64,000 nt of DNA from Pseudobacteroides cellulosolvens ATCC 35603 = DSM 2933 (GTDB taxonomy: Bacteria; Bacillota; Clostridia; Acetivibrionales; DSM-2933), in contig NZ_LGTC01000001.1 of NCBI RefSeq assembly GCF_001262605.1, positions 5,768,001 to 5,832,000 on the forward strand, given 5' to 3'. Under the pieces are notes generated by a model. It was not told the origin of the DNA. It saw nothing but the letters and a program-made list of their open reading frames with translations, and made no database searches. Shown here one piece after another: positions 19,514 to 28,640 of the stretch; positions within the stretch are counted from its first letter, which is position 1, and each line of letters begins with the position of its first letter. The position numbers and the translations under genes are program-made.

Positions 19514-20632
19514 ATGAGTTTTTCGAAAAAGGCAGTTGGAATTATTCTGTTAACATCATTACTAACTCTTTCATTTAGTTCTTGCAACGACAATTCAAAA
19601 GCACCTGAAAATACTGAAGTTACATCTGATGCTGACAAAAGCAGCGAATCTCCCGAAGTTGAAAAGCCAAAGGCAATTGAGCCAAATAAACCATTATTTA
19701 CAGACGTGTTTTTTGCTGATCCGTCCGCTCATGTATTTAACGATAAGCTCTACATTTATCCGTCCCATGATATAGACAGTGGAATACAACCAAATAACGA
19801 TGGTGACCAGTATGCGATGGAAGACTATCATGTACTTTCCATTGATGATTTTAATTCATCTTGCGTTGACAATGGCCAGGCACTTCACTTAAAAGATGTT
19901 TCATGGGTAAAAAGACAAATGTGGGCACCTGATGCTGCATATAAGAACAATACATATTATTTATATTTCCCTGCAAAGGACAAGAAGGATATTTTCAGAA
20001 TCGGAGTTGCCACCAGTACCAGCCCTACAGGTCCTTTCAAACCCGAAAAAAACTATATACAGGGAAGCTTCAGCATGGACCCTGCTGTATTTACCGATAA
20101 TGATAATAAATCATACATGTATTTTGGCGGTTTATGGGGCGGTCAGCTGGAAAAATGGAAGACTGGCAAATATGACAGCAATGGAGCAGCACCCCAGGGC
20201 TCGGAGCCTGCACTTGGGCCAAAAGTAGCTTTAATGAACGATGACATGCTAACCTTTAAAGAATCACCTCAAGAGGTTTCAATTGTTGATGAAAACGGAA
20301 ACCCCATACTTGCAAGCGATGAGGATAGAAGGTTTTTTGAAGGTGCCTGGGTTCATAAATACAATGATAACTATTATCTCTCATATTCAACAGGAACTAC
20401 TCATTACATAGTTTATGCCATGAGTAAAAATCCAAAAGGGCCGTTCACCTATAAAGGCAAGATTTTAAACCCAGTAAAGGGCTGGACTACCCACCATTCA
20501 ATCGTCCAATTCAAGGATAAATGGTATATGTTCTATCATGATGCCTCAGTATCAGGCGTTGACCATAAAAGGTCTATTATGTATACAGAATTGTCATATA
20601 ACAGCGATGGTACCATAAAGCCAATAAATTAG
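19514..20632 (+). CDS. GH43-family glycoside hydrolase lipoprotein (arabinan/xylan type)
   Basis: 372 aa. Lipoprotein signal with Cys24 (LSFSSC), a Ser/Glu/Pro-rich spacer (25-60), then a five-bladed propeller of the GH43 type. The catalytic triad is visible: Asp69 in FADPSAHVF (base), Asp in SMDPAVF (pKa modulator) and Glu in FFEGAWVHK (acid). Typical activities are alpha-arabinofuranosidase or beta-xylosidase; the exact one cannot be told. It has no dockerin, so it acts on the outer membrane-facing surface, next to cellulosomal genes. Ribosome site GGGAGG about eight bases before ATG. Confidence 0.88.
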   Translation: MSFSKKAVGIILLTSLLTLSFSSCNDNSKAPENTEVTSDADKSSESPEVEKPKAIEPNKPLFTDVFFADPSAHVFNDKLYIYPSHDIDSGIQPNNDGDQYAMEDYHVLSIDDFNSSCVDNGQALHLKDVSWVKRQMWAPDAAYKNNTYYLYFPAKDKKDIFRIGVATSTSPTGPFKPEKNYIQGSFSMDPAVFTDNDNKSYMYFGGLWGGQLEKWKTGKYDSNGAAPQGSEPALGPKVALMNDDMLTFKESPQEVSIVDENGNPILASDEDRRFFEGAWVHKYNDNYYLSYSTGTTHYIVYAMSKNPKGPFTYKGKILNPVKGWTTHHSIVQFKDKWYMFYHDASVSGVDHKRSIMYTELSYNSDGTIKPIN

Positions 20633-20650
20633 GAAGTTTGCTATTATTTG

Positions 20651-20700
20651 TGCCAGCTGTATCAAAATGAATTTGATATGGCTGGCATTATTATTTTAAT
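20651..20700 (+). terminator. Terminator after GH43 gene
   Basis: Sixteen-base arms (20651-20666 and 20672-20687) with one wobble pair, starting TGCCAGC, followed by TTATTATTTTAATTT. Confidence 0.8.
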
Positions 20701-20767
20701 TTGAACTAACTGATATGAAATCAAACTGTTGTAAACAATAAGTGTTTTTATTTATGTACTAAATTCT

Positions 20768-21931
20768 TTAATTTATATCAACTTTGGTAGTATACTCAAT
20801 AATTTTCTGAGATTCTACATCTACATAAAACTCCCTGGATCCTAAACCATTTACATTTTGGCTGCCGTCAGGAAAAACATCAATAGACAGTATGACTTTA
20901 TACCTGCCTTTTTTATCAGTACCTGTACAGGAAAGATAGATCTGGCCTAGAGATGATTTATAAACCGGCATAAACCAATCATTTTTAGAGTCTATAACTG
21001 CATTGAATTTTCTGGCAACCAAATCAATGGCTTTTTGCTCCAAGTTGTCGGAAGAATCAGCTCTTCTTAAATCCAAAACAACTTTGTCATTCTTTGCATC
21101 TTTTATAAGCAACTTTTGACCTAACAAATAATATGAATATCTGGCTATTTCCTTTCTATCGGCACCATAAGCCACAATAAAGGGCTTGGAACCCTCATCA
21201 TTCTTTAATATTGAGAATCTAAAGGATTTCTTGCCAGACCATAGTGCCCTCCCTTCTTCTCTGAAGGAATATATCTTATCATTGATATCTAAATACTTCC
21301 CTGACAAACGTTGAAGCTCTATACTTTTAGCCAATTCACTTGAGTATTTGACAAACTTAACCTCCTTATCAAAATACTCTTTATTAATATTAATTGTAGC
21401 TGTCATGCTTTTATAGTCACTGCTTAAATCAAGTTTAAATTCCATAGGTGATCCTGTATTATCACCCGTACTCTTAAGAGTATATTTATTCTGTCCATCT
21501 TTAATAACCTCTGTTATTTTAATGCCTACCCCTGTATCCGGAAAATTTCTGCTAACTATATAATCATTTTTGACTTTAGTAACACTTATAAAACTTTTAA
21601 CACCATATAACCTTACAGATTCCTTATCCCTTAAATCATACCATTTACCCTCCAGCTTGGATAAAAGGTTAATATCCTCAGCATCCAACAAACTTGATTG
21701 TTGATTTGTATCAGATGCATTTGCATTATTTTGAATTGATTCTTTTATTGTATTTGAAGGCTCAGTACTTGTGCCCTCCTTCTTTTCATATGGAGTTACA
21801 TTACTAGCAGGCTTATCGGTATTTGAAGCATCCGTCCCTTTTTCACCTTTAATCTCATTATTGGAGCAAGCAGCAAATGAAAATACCTGTGCAGTTAGCA
21901 ATAATAATAAAAATACTTTTTCATATAACAT
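20768..21931 (-). CDS. Lipoprotein of unknown function
   Basis: About 387 aa. Signal ends in a lipobox SFAAC (Cys about 22), followed by a Ser/Thr/Asn-rich linker to about 90. The body has two similar beta-rich halves, each opening with a (L)GKWYDL or SGKYLDI-type line, reminiscent of lipocalin-like or DUF5640-type domains, then a C-terminal region (about 285-387) resembling a secreted-peptidase propeptide or PepSY-like fold. These are impressions only; I do not recognise the family. Start uncertain: GGGAGG lies only two bases before ATG 21931, and an in-frame GTG exists at 21967. Confidence 0.75.
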   Translation of the reverse strand: MLYEKVFLLLLLTAQVFSFAACSNNEIKGEKGTDASNTDKPASNVTPYEKKEGTSTEPSNTIKESIQNNANASDTNQQSSLLDAEDINLLSKLEGKWYDLRDKESVRLYGVKSFISVTKVKNDYIVSRNFPDTGVGIKITEVIKDGQNKYTLKSTGDNTGSPMEFKLDLSSDYKSMTATININKEYFDKEVKFVKYSSELAKSIELQRLSGKYLDINDKIYSFREEGRALWSGKKSFRFSILKNDEGSKPFIVAYGADRKEIARYSYYLLGQKLLIKDAKNDKVVLDLRRADSSDNLEQKAIDLVARKFNAVIDSKNDWFMPVYKSSLGQIYLSCTGTDKKGRYKVILSIDVFPDGSQNVNGLGSREFYVDVESQKIIEYTTKVDIN

Positions 21932-22167
21932 TTCCTCCCACACTTTTAATATAGCACCAATATCCACTTGTGTGTAGATGTTGGAAGAATTATATTTCCT
22001 AAGACAATTTCAAATTTAGACTAATTTTACTTTTTCTTGGAACAAATTGCGTTTGTTTTCGTCTAATATATATGTTTAGGAAAATGTTATGCAATAATTA
22101 AAAATGTAAAATGCTTATTACATAACTTATAGTTAATAAAAAACAGCTAACGAAGGGAGCGTTTAAC

Positions 22168-23099
22168 TTGAAGAAGGCACATATTATTTTATTATCATTA
22201 GTCTTTATTATATCAGGGTTGGCAGTATATTTTCTAATGATACAAAAGTTACCAAACACAGATGCTTCATTCCCTGAATCCTCAAACAATGGGATAAGTC
22301 CAGTAGTCAAGGTAACCCCAGGGACATCAGATATACCAGTTATAGGCAGCATCTTAAATGAAACAGAAGATATGGAAAGCAATCAAATTGACGAAGCTAC
22401 AAAAAAAGAAATGGATAAGAGATTAGAATCAATTGTAAGTATAAAATCAACTTCATCCAATCCCTATGACTATATTAAAAACAATAAGGATTTTGACTAT
22501 CTGGTTCAACAAAAAAATGCCGGCTTAAATATATGCTCCAAAAGTTTAAGGCTTCCAAAGAAAACGGACTTAGAGAATATATTATGGCAATTGCATGTTC
22601 AAAGATACTTAATGAAAATCCTGATGAAAAGAAATGGGACACGGGTAAAGGATGGTATGAACAATATGCCTCAAAAGAATTCATTATAAAAAGTAAATCT
22701 CTTAAGGAAATATATATTCTGGCCCTGGATTCCATGATGCCTGTCGATGAAGGTTTAAATAGTGAAATGAAGTATATATCGATTGATGGTACAAAATTAG
22801 AATACATAAATGAGAGTGAAAAAGCCGAAATACTAACATACTTTAATAAAAAGTACAATATAAAGACAATGGATGCATCTTTTGAAAAACTTCAAGAAAT
22901 GGGTATGGTTAAAGACATAAATAGCATTGAAGGAATATTATTAACTATAAGTAAGGTTGAAATTGCAGACAAAAACAGTGTTATTGTTAATGGTTATAAA
23001 TTTAAGTCCGGTTTAGGTGCTGTAGGAGTTCAGAGTAAAATTATTAATAAAGATGGCAAATGGAAAGTAGAAAGTAAAGGTATGACTTGGATAAGTTAA
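22168..23099 (+). pseudogene. Membrane-anchored or secreted unknown protein, frameshifted
   Basis: TTG start eight bases after GAAGGGAG. The first frame encodes an N-terminal hydrophobic anchor (LSLVFIISGLAVYFLM), a Ser/Pro-rich spacer and a domain reaching DYLVQQKNAGL; it then turns to nonsense and stops at 22689. The second frame picks up immediately with YMLQKFKASKENGLREYIMAIACSKIL and continues to 23099. One base is missing near 22525-22533 (GGCTTAAATATATGCTCC). The joined protein would have about 310 residues. The sequence style recalls the C-terminal extension on some BlaR1/M56-type proteins of clostridia; that link is uncertain. Confidence 0.7.
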
Positions 23100-23198
23100 T
23101 CTTTATATCCTGTTTATTGCATGGTTAGTATTTACATGACTGCCAATACAACTTATAATAATATATAAGAGTTTACGAAAAGGAGGAAGTGGCCTAAA

Positions 23199-23297
23199 AT
23201 GTGTCGTTATGTTATCCTCACAACTGATTTGAGCCTATCTGAAGGGGTATTCTGCCTTTTTTCAGGTTGTCAAATCAATTGCATACGGGATAATTAA
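23199..23297 (+). CDS. Possible 32-residue Cys-containing peptide or leader before MFS gene
   Basis: In the 320-base gap before the MFS gene, an ATG preceded by AAAGGAGG (12-base spacing, long) opens 32 codons beginning MCRYVILTTDL and containing four cysteines. It ends 58 bases before a terminator hairpin. Could be a leader peptide of an attenuator, or chance. No family recognised. Confidence 0.25.
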   Translation: MCRYVILTTDLSLSEGVFCLFSGCQINCIRDN

Positions 23298-23354
23298 TGA
23301 GTTTGAAAACCACTTTTTCAAAATAGGATATTAATACTTTGTTATAAGATTTGC

Positions 23355-23402
23355 AAAAAAAAGGAAAAGGTTTTACAGACCTATTTCCTTTTTTTATTTT
23401 TT
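23355..23402 (+). terminator. Intrinsic terminator immediately before MFS gene
   Basis: Arms 23355-23371 and 23379-23395 (AAAAAAAGGAAA / TTTCCTTTTTTT with inner AGGT/ACCT), followed by a long T run that ends right at the AAGGAG ribosome site of the next gene. It may be the end of the preceding transcript or an attenuator. Confidence 0.7.
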
Positions 23403-23420
23403 TTTTTAAGGAGAAAAATC

Positions 23421-24584
23421 ATGAAAGATTATTTAAAACAGATAATAAAATTACCGACAATAGTAAAATTCTTTCTTTTATCAGAGCTGGTTATGGGCCT
23501 TGGTATGGGTATCTGGAATTTGAACTTAAATTTCTTTCTATCTTCAAAGGGCTTGGGATCGGCGGAAATTGGTAAAATAGTTTCTATTGGAACATTTTCC
23601 ACTGCCTTGTTTGCAATATTTTGCGGGTACTTTTGCGACAGGGCAGGATACAAAATAAGCATGATTTCAGGATGTGCCATAAAAATATTATCCATGCTCC
23701 TTACTGCAGCTGCTGCATCACATACTCTTCTTTACACAGGAAGGGTACTAAACGGACTTGGTGATTGCCTCATAATGGTATGCATATATCCCTACATAAC
23801 ATCTCTAGTGTCGGAAAAATCCAGAAATATTGTGTATACTCTACTTTTTTCTATAACTATGCTATCACCCTTTTTTGGAAGCATAGCCTCAGGAGTATTG
23901 TATAAACATATAAACTCCTATGGTTCATTAATAATTATAAGTACATTTATAGCAGGTACAGCATCATTACTAAGGCTAATTCTTCCAGGACATTTAAAGG
24001 GAAATCCAGCCCCTTTAAAACTCTACTTGCCTAAAAGCAAATTCATAATATTTTACCTTATATATGAATTTTTAGGGTATAGCAGTTACTTTCTTGCATA
24101 CTCCATGCTAAACCTTATATTCATGGACTTTATAAAAATCTCGTATGAATTTACTGGATTTATATTAGGTTTAATGAAACTGACATCTGGAGTTGCTATT
24201 TTCTTAGTTCCGGTTATTGCACAAAGGTTTAACAGGTTTAATACAAACACTGCTGTAATTTTACTTCTCAGCTTCCTATACTTTATCATGGTCTTCTCAA
24301 CAGGCAACGTTTTCCTGTTGCTGGTAATCATCACTGAGATGATGCAATGCACTATGGCAGGCCTGATTGACGGACCTGTTTTAGATAAAGTACCGGTTGA
24401 AGAAAAAGGCAGTTTCTCGGGATTAAGATTGCTGCTTATAAACGTAGGTACCAGTATTGGAATTTTAGGTGCCGTATGGCTAATTGATTTTAGTCACGGA
24501 TATTGGATTATCTATATTGCAGCTGTTTTTCTTTCATTAGCTCAGCTATTTCTATTTGTGTTTGGAATCAAGGATGAACTCTGA
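23421..24584 (+). CDS. Major facilitator superfamily transporter
   Basis: 387 aa with twelve hydrophobic helices. The loop after helix 2 reads GYFCDRAGYK, the MFS motif A (GxxxDRxGRK-like), and residues 90-115 (LLYTGRVLNGLGDC) fit helix 4. Substrate unknown; the size and lack of large loops suggest a small-molecule efflux or uptake carrier. Ribosome site AAGGAG, eight bases before ATG. Preceded closely by a terminator hairpin and followed by a 73-base gap before the DUF4272 gene, so the two may be cotranscribed. Confidence 0.85.
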   Translation: MKDYLKQIIKLPTIVKFFLLSELVMGLGMGIWNLNLNFFLSSKGLGSAEIGKIVSIGTFSTALFAIFCGYFCDRAGYKISMISGCAIKILSMLLTAAAASHTLLYTGRVLNGLGDCLIMVCIYPYITSLVSEKSRNIVYTLLFSITMLSPFFGSIASGVLYKHINSYGSLIIISTFIAGTASLLRLILPGHLKGNPAPLKLYLPKSKFIIFYLIYEFLGYSSYFLAYSMLNLIFMDFIKISYEFTGFILGLMKLTSGVAIFLVPVIAQRFNRFNTNTAVILLLSFLYFIMVFSTGNVFLLLVIITEMMQCTMAGLIDGPVLDKVPVEEKGSFSGLRLLLINVGTSIGILGAVWLIDFSHGYWIIYIAAVFLSLAQLFLFVFGIKDEL

Positions 24585-24657
24585 TAAAATATATATTAAT
24601 ACATAGTAAAGGCTCAAGGAATGCTATCATCCCCAAAGGTATTGGAAGGAGAAGAAA

Positions 24658-25830
24658 ATGAAAAACGTTACCATTTATTCTGCATCTAAAGATGTTACTA
24701 AAATTGTTAATGAAATAAAGGAGGCTTTTAAAGATAAAAAACTGGAGTTATACGATAACCCATTAAAGGTCAAAGTCACATATAAAAGCCTATTTTCCAG
24801 CTTTAGTATCAACTTTAATTTCATGTCCAGAGATACTGAAAAATCAAAATTTGAGGACATGCTAAATGGAATGTTTGGCTTTTACCAAAGGGTCGCAACA
24901 CAACATGAACAAATTAAATCTATGTTTTTAAAACAAATTCTGTTTTTCAATACATGTGTAGGAATAGTATGTGATAAGGATATAAATGACGATATCTTTC
25001 AGAGAATTTTGAGTACACTAGACAGCAATGATATGGTATTCCTGCCATCAGGCGATATGTTGAACCGGGATGGAAATATTATTTTTAACCTGAATGGTGA
25101 GTCGGATATAAAAGAATTAAGGGTAACTGCAAGTGCAGATATCTTGGATTCACATATCAAGGAAACCCAATCCGCACTTGATAGAAGATCCAGATCACAA
25201 GAGATACTAAAACAAAGAAACATACCGTTTATAACCCATCTTCCGGTAATCGTTGGCGATGAGGATGTACAAATACGTTCAAAGGAAGAAGTCGCAAAAA
25301 GAGCAATTGCATTAGCTATTATATCTACATATGCGGCGGATCTTGCAAATAAAACCCCTAAAGACAAATGCAAGGAACTTCTTGACTCGTTAACCGAAAG
25401 ATTTTCTGCTAAGGGCTTTTTTACAGAAGAAGAGAAAGAATTTATCAATGGAGATCCGGATGAACTCACTATAATACAATTTGCATGGAAATATGAGTGC
25501 CTATGGGTACTTCTATGGGCTTTAGGCTTTATAAAAGAACTCAGTTATCCTGATAAAATATGTGATGTATCTGAGGCTGTAAGCTGTTTAAAAGACGAAC
25601 ACAGTTTTGAATCATTTTTAAACAAATCAAGTTTAATACCTGCAAGCCAGATCTTGGATCAGGCAGATTTAATATACCGATATGACTGGGCATGCGTAGA
25701 TTCCAGGGTTAAAAACTCATCACCTCCCGGCGGATTGGACAGTGGAGTAGTTCTTGAACGTCACAGGGCTCTTAACTGGCTAATCTCATATATGAATTTC
25801 GAGTGGGACGATGTGAGAACTGATACATAG
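24658..25830 (+). CDS. DUF4272 domain-containing cytosolic protein
   Basis: 390 aa, no signal or membrane helix. The C-terminal half (about 205-385) matches DUF4272: RSKEEVAKRAIALAIIS, then WKYECLWVLLWALGFI, then RYDWACVDSR and LERHRALNWLISY. The N-terminal half (about 1-170) is a separate unrecognised alpha/beta domain that includes DMVFLPSGDMLNRDG. Molecular role unknown. Ribosome site GGAGAAGAA just before the ATG. Ends about 90 bases before tRNA-Ser. Confidence 0.85.
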   Translation: MKNVTIYSASKDVTKIVNEIKEAFKDKKLELYDNPLKVKVTYKSLFSSFSINFNFMSRDTEKSKFEDMLNGMFGFYQRVATQHEQIKSMFLKQILFFNTCVGIVCDKDINDDIFQRILSTLDSNDMVFLPSGDMLNRDGNIIFNLNGESDIKELRVTASADILDSHIKETQSALDRRSRSQEILKQRNIPFITHLPVIVGDEDVQIRSKEEVAKRAIALAIISTYAADLANKTPKDKCKELLDSLTERFSAKGFFTEEEKEFINGDPDELTIIQFAWKYECLWVLLWALGFIKELSYPDKICDVSEAVSCLKDEHSFESFLNKSSLIPASQILDQADLIYRYDWACVDSRVKNSSPPGGLDSGVVLERHRALNWLISYMNFEWDDVRTDT

Positions 25831-25858
25831 AAAGTCTCACCAAACAAAATTTACTATA

Positions 25859-25887
25859 TTGACATAGCATGGGTGATATTGTAACAT
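25859..25887 (+). promoter_or_regulatory. Promoter of tRNA-Ser
   Basis: TTGACA (25859-25864), 17 bases, TAACAT (25882-25887), about 31 bases before the tRNA. The 12-mer TTGACATAGCAT recurs at 41998. Confidence 0.55.
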
Positions 25888-25918
25888 ATAATAATGTACG
25901 ATTAAACTTTATGCTAAT

Positions 25919-26009
25919 GGAGAGATGGTTGAGCTGGTCGAAGGCACCTGACTCGAAATCAGGAGAACGGGTAACCGTTCCGTGGGTTCGAATCCCACTC
26001 TCTCCGCCA
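25919..26009 (+). tRNA. tRNA-Ser (anticodon CGA), CCA encoded
   Basis: Class II tRNA of 91 bases. Acceptor GGAGAGA pairs with TCTCTCC (25999-26005), discriminator G, then encoded CCA. The anticodon stem is CCTGA/TCAGG with loop CTCGAAA, so anticodon CGA reading UCG. A long variable arm (GAGAACGGGTAACCGTTC region) and T arm GTGGG-TTCGAAT-CCCAC are intact. Confidence 0.96.
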
Positions 26010-26017
26010 ATAGATAA

Positions 26018-26056
26018 AAGCCAGGTATTTCAAGGTTCTTGAGATATCTGGCTTTT
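26018..26056 (+). terminator. Terminator after tRNA-Ser
   Basis: AAAGCCAGGTATTTCAAG pairs with TTGAGATATCTGGCTTT, followed by TTT. Starts eight bases after the CCA end. Confidence 0.8.
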
Positions 26057-26070
26057 TCGTTATGTTACAT

Positions 26071-26120
26071 TTTAGTACACCTGACTTTTTAATGTTTTTT
26101 GCCTAATAAGGTGTACTAAA
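26071..26120. repeat. Perfect 12-bp inverted repeat downstream of tRNA-Ser
   Basis: TTTAGTACACCT (26071-26082) and AGGTGTACTAAA (26109-26120) with a 26-base T-rich loop. The 400-base stretch 26010-26408 otherwise shows no gene. It may be a transcription structure or a relic of an insertion at the tRNA; no integrase is present. Confidence 0.6.
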
Positions 26121-26408
26121 TTTATAGTGACACCTTAACCCTAATGAAAGAAATTGAGGTGTTTTTATTGGTGCTAATAGTCTACTTTTTTATTCTGAAA
26201 ATATTTCTCCAAAGCCTTTTGTATTTCAATTTGCCATTCAAAAATTGTAACTTGACACTTAACCTACTTGCAGGATAAACATAAAGAACTGTATCATAAA
26301 TAAAGTATGAAATTTGCAAATTTATATCAAAAGATGATAAACATATATAGAGTTATTTGGTAAGCAATGATACAATTAAGACAAACTTCACATAAAGGAG
26401 GAACACAA

Positions 26409-27083
26409 ATGAATTTAGTTATAATCTTGTTAATCATATTAATTGTAATATCTGTTGTTAACTTACTAATGAAGAAGAAAAATACTGAGATTGATATCTT
26501 ACCTTTTAACACTAATCTCCCTTATAAGGTCAAAGATAATATCCTTACAAGTACAGAGCTTTCCTTTTACCATACATTACAACTATATATAAGCGATAAA
26601 GCAGTAATATGCCCCAAAGTTGGACTTAAGGATATATTTTTCATAATCAAAGAAATAGATAATAGTTCCTACTTGAAATACTTCTCAAAGATATCTCAAA
26701 AACATGTCGACTTTCTAATATGTGAACCCGGATCTATGAAACCCATCTGTGGAATCGAATTAGATGACTCAAGCCATACAAGCAAAAAAAGCTACGAACG
26801 GGATAACTTTCTAAAAAAGCTTTATGGTGATGCAAAGCTTGAACTCATTAGATTTTCTTCCAAGTCTGGTTATTCACTTTCAGAAATTGAAGTCACACTT
26901 AACCACTTATTTAATAAAGAAAAAGCTTCTACTATTGTTAATACTGAAAAATCATTAAATCACATCTGTCCAAAATGTAATATACAAATGGTTCATAGAA
27001 AAGCCAGTAAAGGAAAGAACATAGGTAAAGAATTTTATGGTTGCCCTAACTACCCAAATTGTAAAGAAATCATTGAATTGTGA
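26409..27083 (+). CDS. Membrane-anchored DUF2726 protein with topoisomerase-type zinc finger
   Basis: 224 aa. An N-terminal membrane helix (2-22) precedes a DUF2726 domain (about 45-165: LTSTELSFYHTLQ, VDFLICEPGSMKPICGIELD and RDNFLKKLYG), a nuclease-like fold with the acidic residues in place. A C4 topoisomerase-type zinc ribbon follows at the C terminus (CPKC ... GCPNYPNC). The combination suggests nucleic-acid binding at the membrane, but the function is unknown. The frame extends upstream to 26367; ATG 26409 is chosen because AAAGGAGG lies seven bases before it. Confidence 0.85.
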   Translation: MNLVIILLIILIVISVVNLLMKKKNTEIDILPFNTNLPYKVKDNILTSTELSFYHTLQLYISDKAVICPKVGLKDIFFIIKEIDNSSYLKYFSKISQKHVDFLICEPGSMKPICGIELDDSSHTSKKSYERDNFLKKLYGDAKLELIRFSSKSGYSLSEIEVTLNHLFNKEKASTIVNTEKSLNHICPKCNIQMVHRKASKGKNIGKEFYGCPNYPNCKEIIEL

Positions 27084-27305
27084 TGAAATAATATATTCTG
27101 AAATAGCTTTGACATAGAATAAATCCCAATGGATATAAAAAGTTTATCATAAAGGATTCACTTTTCATATATTTTAGGCCAACTTTCTTTTCCCTTCAAA
27201 TAATAAAAAAGTTTTTCGGTTTAAAGTAAAAAACAGTGAAAAATAATATAATTTATTATAAAATGTAGATAGAGTTTTACATTATTTTTATTGGGGGGTA
27301 AAATT

Positions 27306-28502
27306 ATGAGAAAGAAAATGTTGATCCTATTAACCTTACTGACAATGTTGACTTCTTTTTTTACTGTGTTGCCGGTTTTTGCAGATGAAGGGTCAAATAC
27401 TATTAATTATCCAGAGTTAAGATATGATATAAAGAAAGAGACTTACAAAATATATGGGTATATTTCACCTAATTGTGATTTCAATAAAGACAATGAGCAG
27501 GATTTACTGCAGGGTTATAATATCCAACTTGTAGGTACTGGAAGAACTGTAACTACAGGAAAAAACGGATATTTTGAAATAAGTGAGCTTGCAAATGGTA
27601 CATACACTTTAAAGATTACTAAAAACAGTTGCCTTACAAAAATCCTCGCAAACGTAGTTATAAAAGATGGGGATGTTAGTATTTCAGGTAAATCTTCACC
27701 TATAGAAACATATATAGGTGATGTAAATATAGATAATGTGATTAATGTTTCTGATGTAATGATGATTGCAGGTGTATTTAATTGTAAATATGGTGACAGT
27801 AAATATAATACAATATATGATTTAAATGGTGATGGTGTCGTTAATATGATGGATGTAATAATTTTAGCCAAAAATTTCAGTAAATTTGGTGACCAGGATT
27901 TATCTGGTATAACACCTACACCAACTTTAGCATCAACACCTGTACCGACACCAGTAAATGATTATTCCGTTAAACTTACATATGGAACTATTACAAGGGA
28001 TTATGTCTATACCCCTTCAGCCGGGTTTGAAAAAATCGACCAGTATGGCCCTGGTGAAGTAGGTTATTATATTATTGTATTTTCTGGTCCAATATATGAT
28101 AGCATGAAAAGCGATGCAGAAAAGGCTGGAGCAAAACTTTATTCATATTTACCGCAAAATGGCTTTTTAGCAGCAATAACAACAGAAGATGTTGAAAAGG
28201 TAAAAAGTCTTCCTTGTGTTCTTGATGTGATAGTGTTCCAAAATGAATACAAAGTAATAGATAGAACATTATTAGGTGAGTATTCAGGCGAAGTAATTGT
28301 TGGCTTTTTTGACACATCTGAAGGTATTTACGATTTTGCACGGAAAATAGGTGGCGTAACGGTAAAAAGTGTATGGGGTTCAGGAACTTCTCAGGGTGCA
28401 TTGCTTCAAATAGATAAAGGAAAAATATATGAGCTTTGTAAATTTCCTCAAATACATTATATTCAAAAGAACTATGTGTATACCTTGTTTACAGGCATAT
28501 AA
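27306..28502 (+). CDS. Secreted dockerin protein with subtilisin-propeptide-like C-terminal module
   Basis: 398 aa; GGGGGG lies seven bases before ATG. Signal peptide 1-26; regulatory-like domain 47-135 (GTGRTVTTGKNGYFEIS); dockerin 138-198 (DNVINVSDVMMIAGVF and DGVVNMMDVIILAKNF); Thr/Pro linker 203-218; then 252-391, which resembles the N-terminal propeptide region of fervidolysin-type S8 proteases (YYIIVFSGPIYDSMKSDAEK, AGAKLYSYLPQNGFLAAI) with a second related fold after it. No Asp-His-Ser catalytic domain follows, so this is a free propeptide-like module on a cellulosome anchor, possibly a protease inhibitor. Family call from memory of motif layout. Confidence 0.85.
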   Translation: MRKKMLILLTLLTMLTSFFTVLPVFADEGSNTINYPELRYDIKKETYKIYGYISPNCDFNKDNEQDLLQGYNIQLVGTGRTVTTGKNGYFEISELANGTYTLKITKNSCLTKILANVVIKDGDVSISGKSSPIETYIGDVNIDNVINVSDVMMIAGVFNCKYGDSKYNTIYDLNGDGVVNMMDVIILAKNFSKFGDQDLSGITPTPTLASTPVPTPVNDYSVKLTYGTITRDYVYTPSAGFEKIDQYGPGEVGYYIIVFSGPIYDSMKSDAEKAGAKLYSYLPQNGFLAAITTEDVEKVKSLPCVLDVIVFQNEYKVIDRTLLGEYSGEVIVGFFDTSEGIYDFARKIGGVTVKSVWGSGTSQGALLQIDKGKIYELCKFPQIHYIQKNYVYTLFTGI

Positions 28503-28566
28503 GTCAAATTTCAACAGTTGGTTTTTTAATAAGTAACCTTAAAAATAGAATAGATTAAGGTAAAAA

Positions 28567-28608
28567 GGGCTGCACATTAGCGGTTATTAAACCGCTAATG
28601 TGCAGCCC
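28567..28608. terminator. Bidirectional hairpin between convergent dockerin genes
   Basis: Perfect 19-base arms (28567-28585, 28590-28608; starts GGGCTGCACATT) and a four-base loop between two convergent genes. AT-rich flanks, with only a weak T run. Confidence 0.75.
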
Positions 28609-28640
28609 GCATTTGTTTTATAATTAAGTGGTATCAAACT

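Noticed and set aside
25919..26120. tRNA-Ser as an integration site with an attached mobile element
   Set aside because: No repeated tRNA 3' end and no integrase or phage gene nearby; only an inverted repeat is seen.
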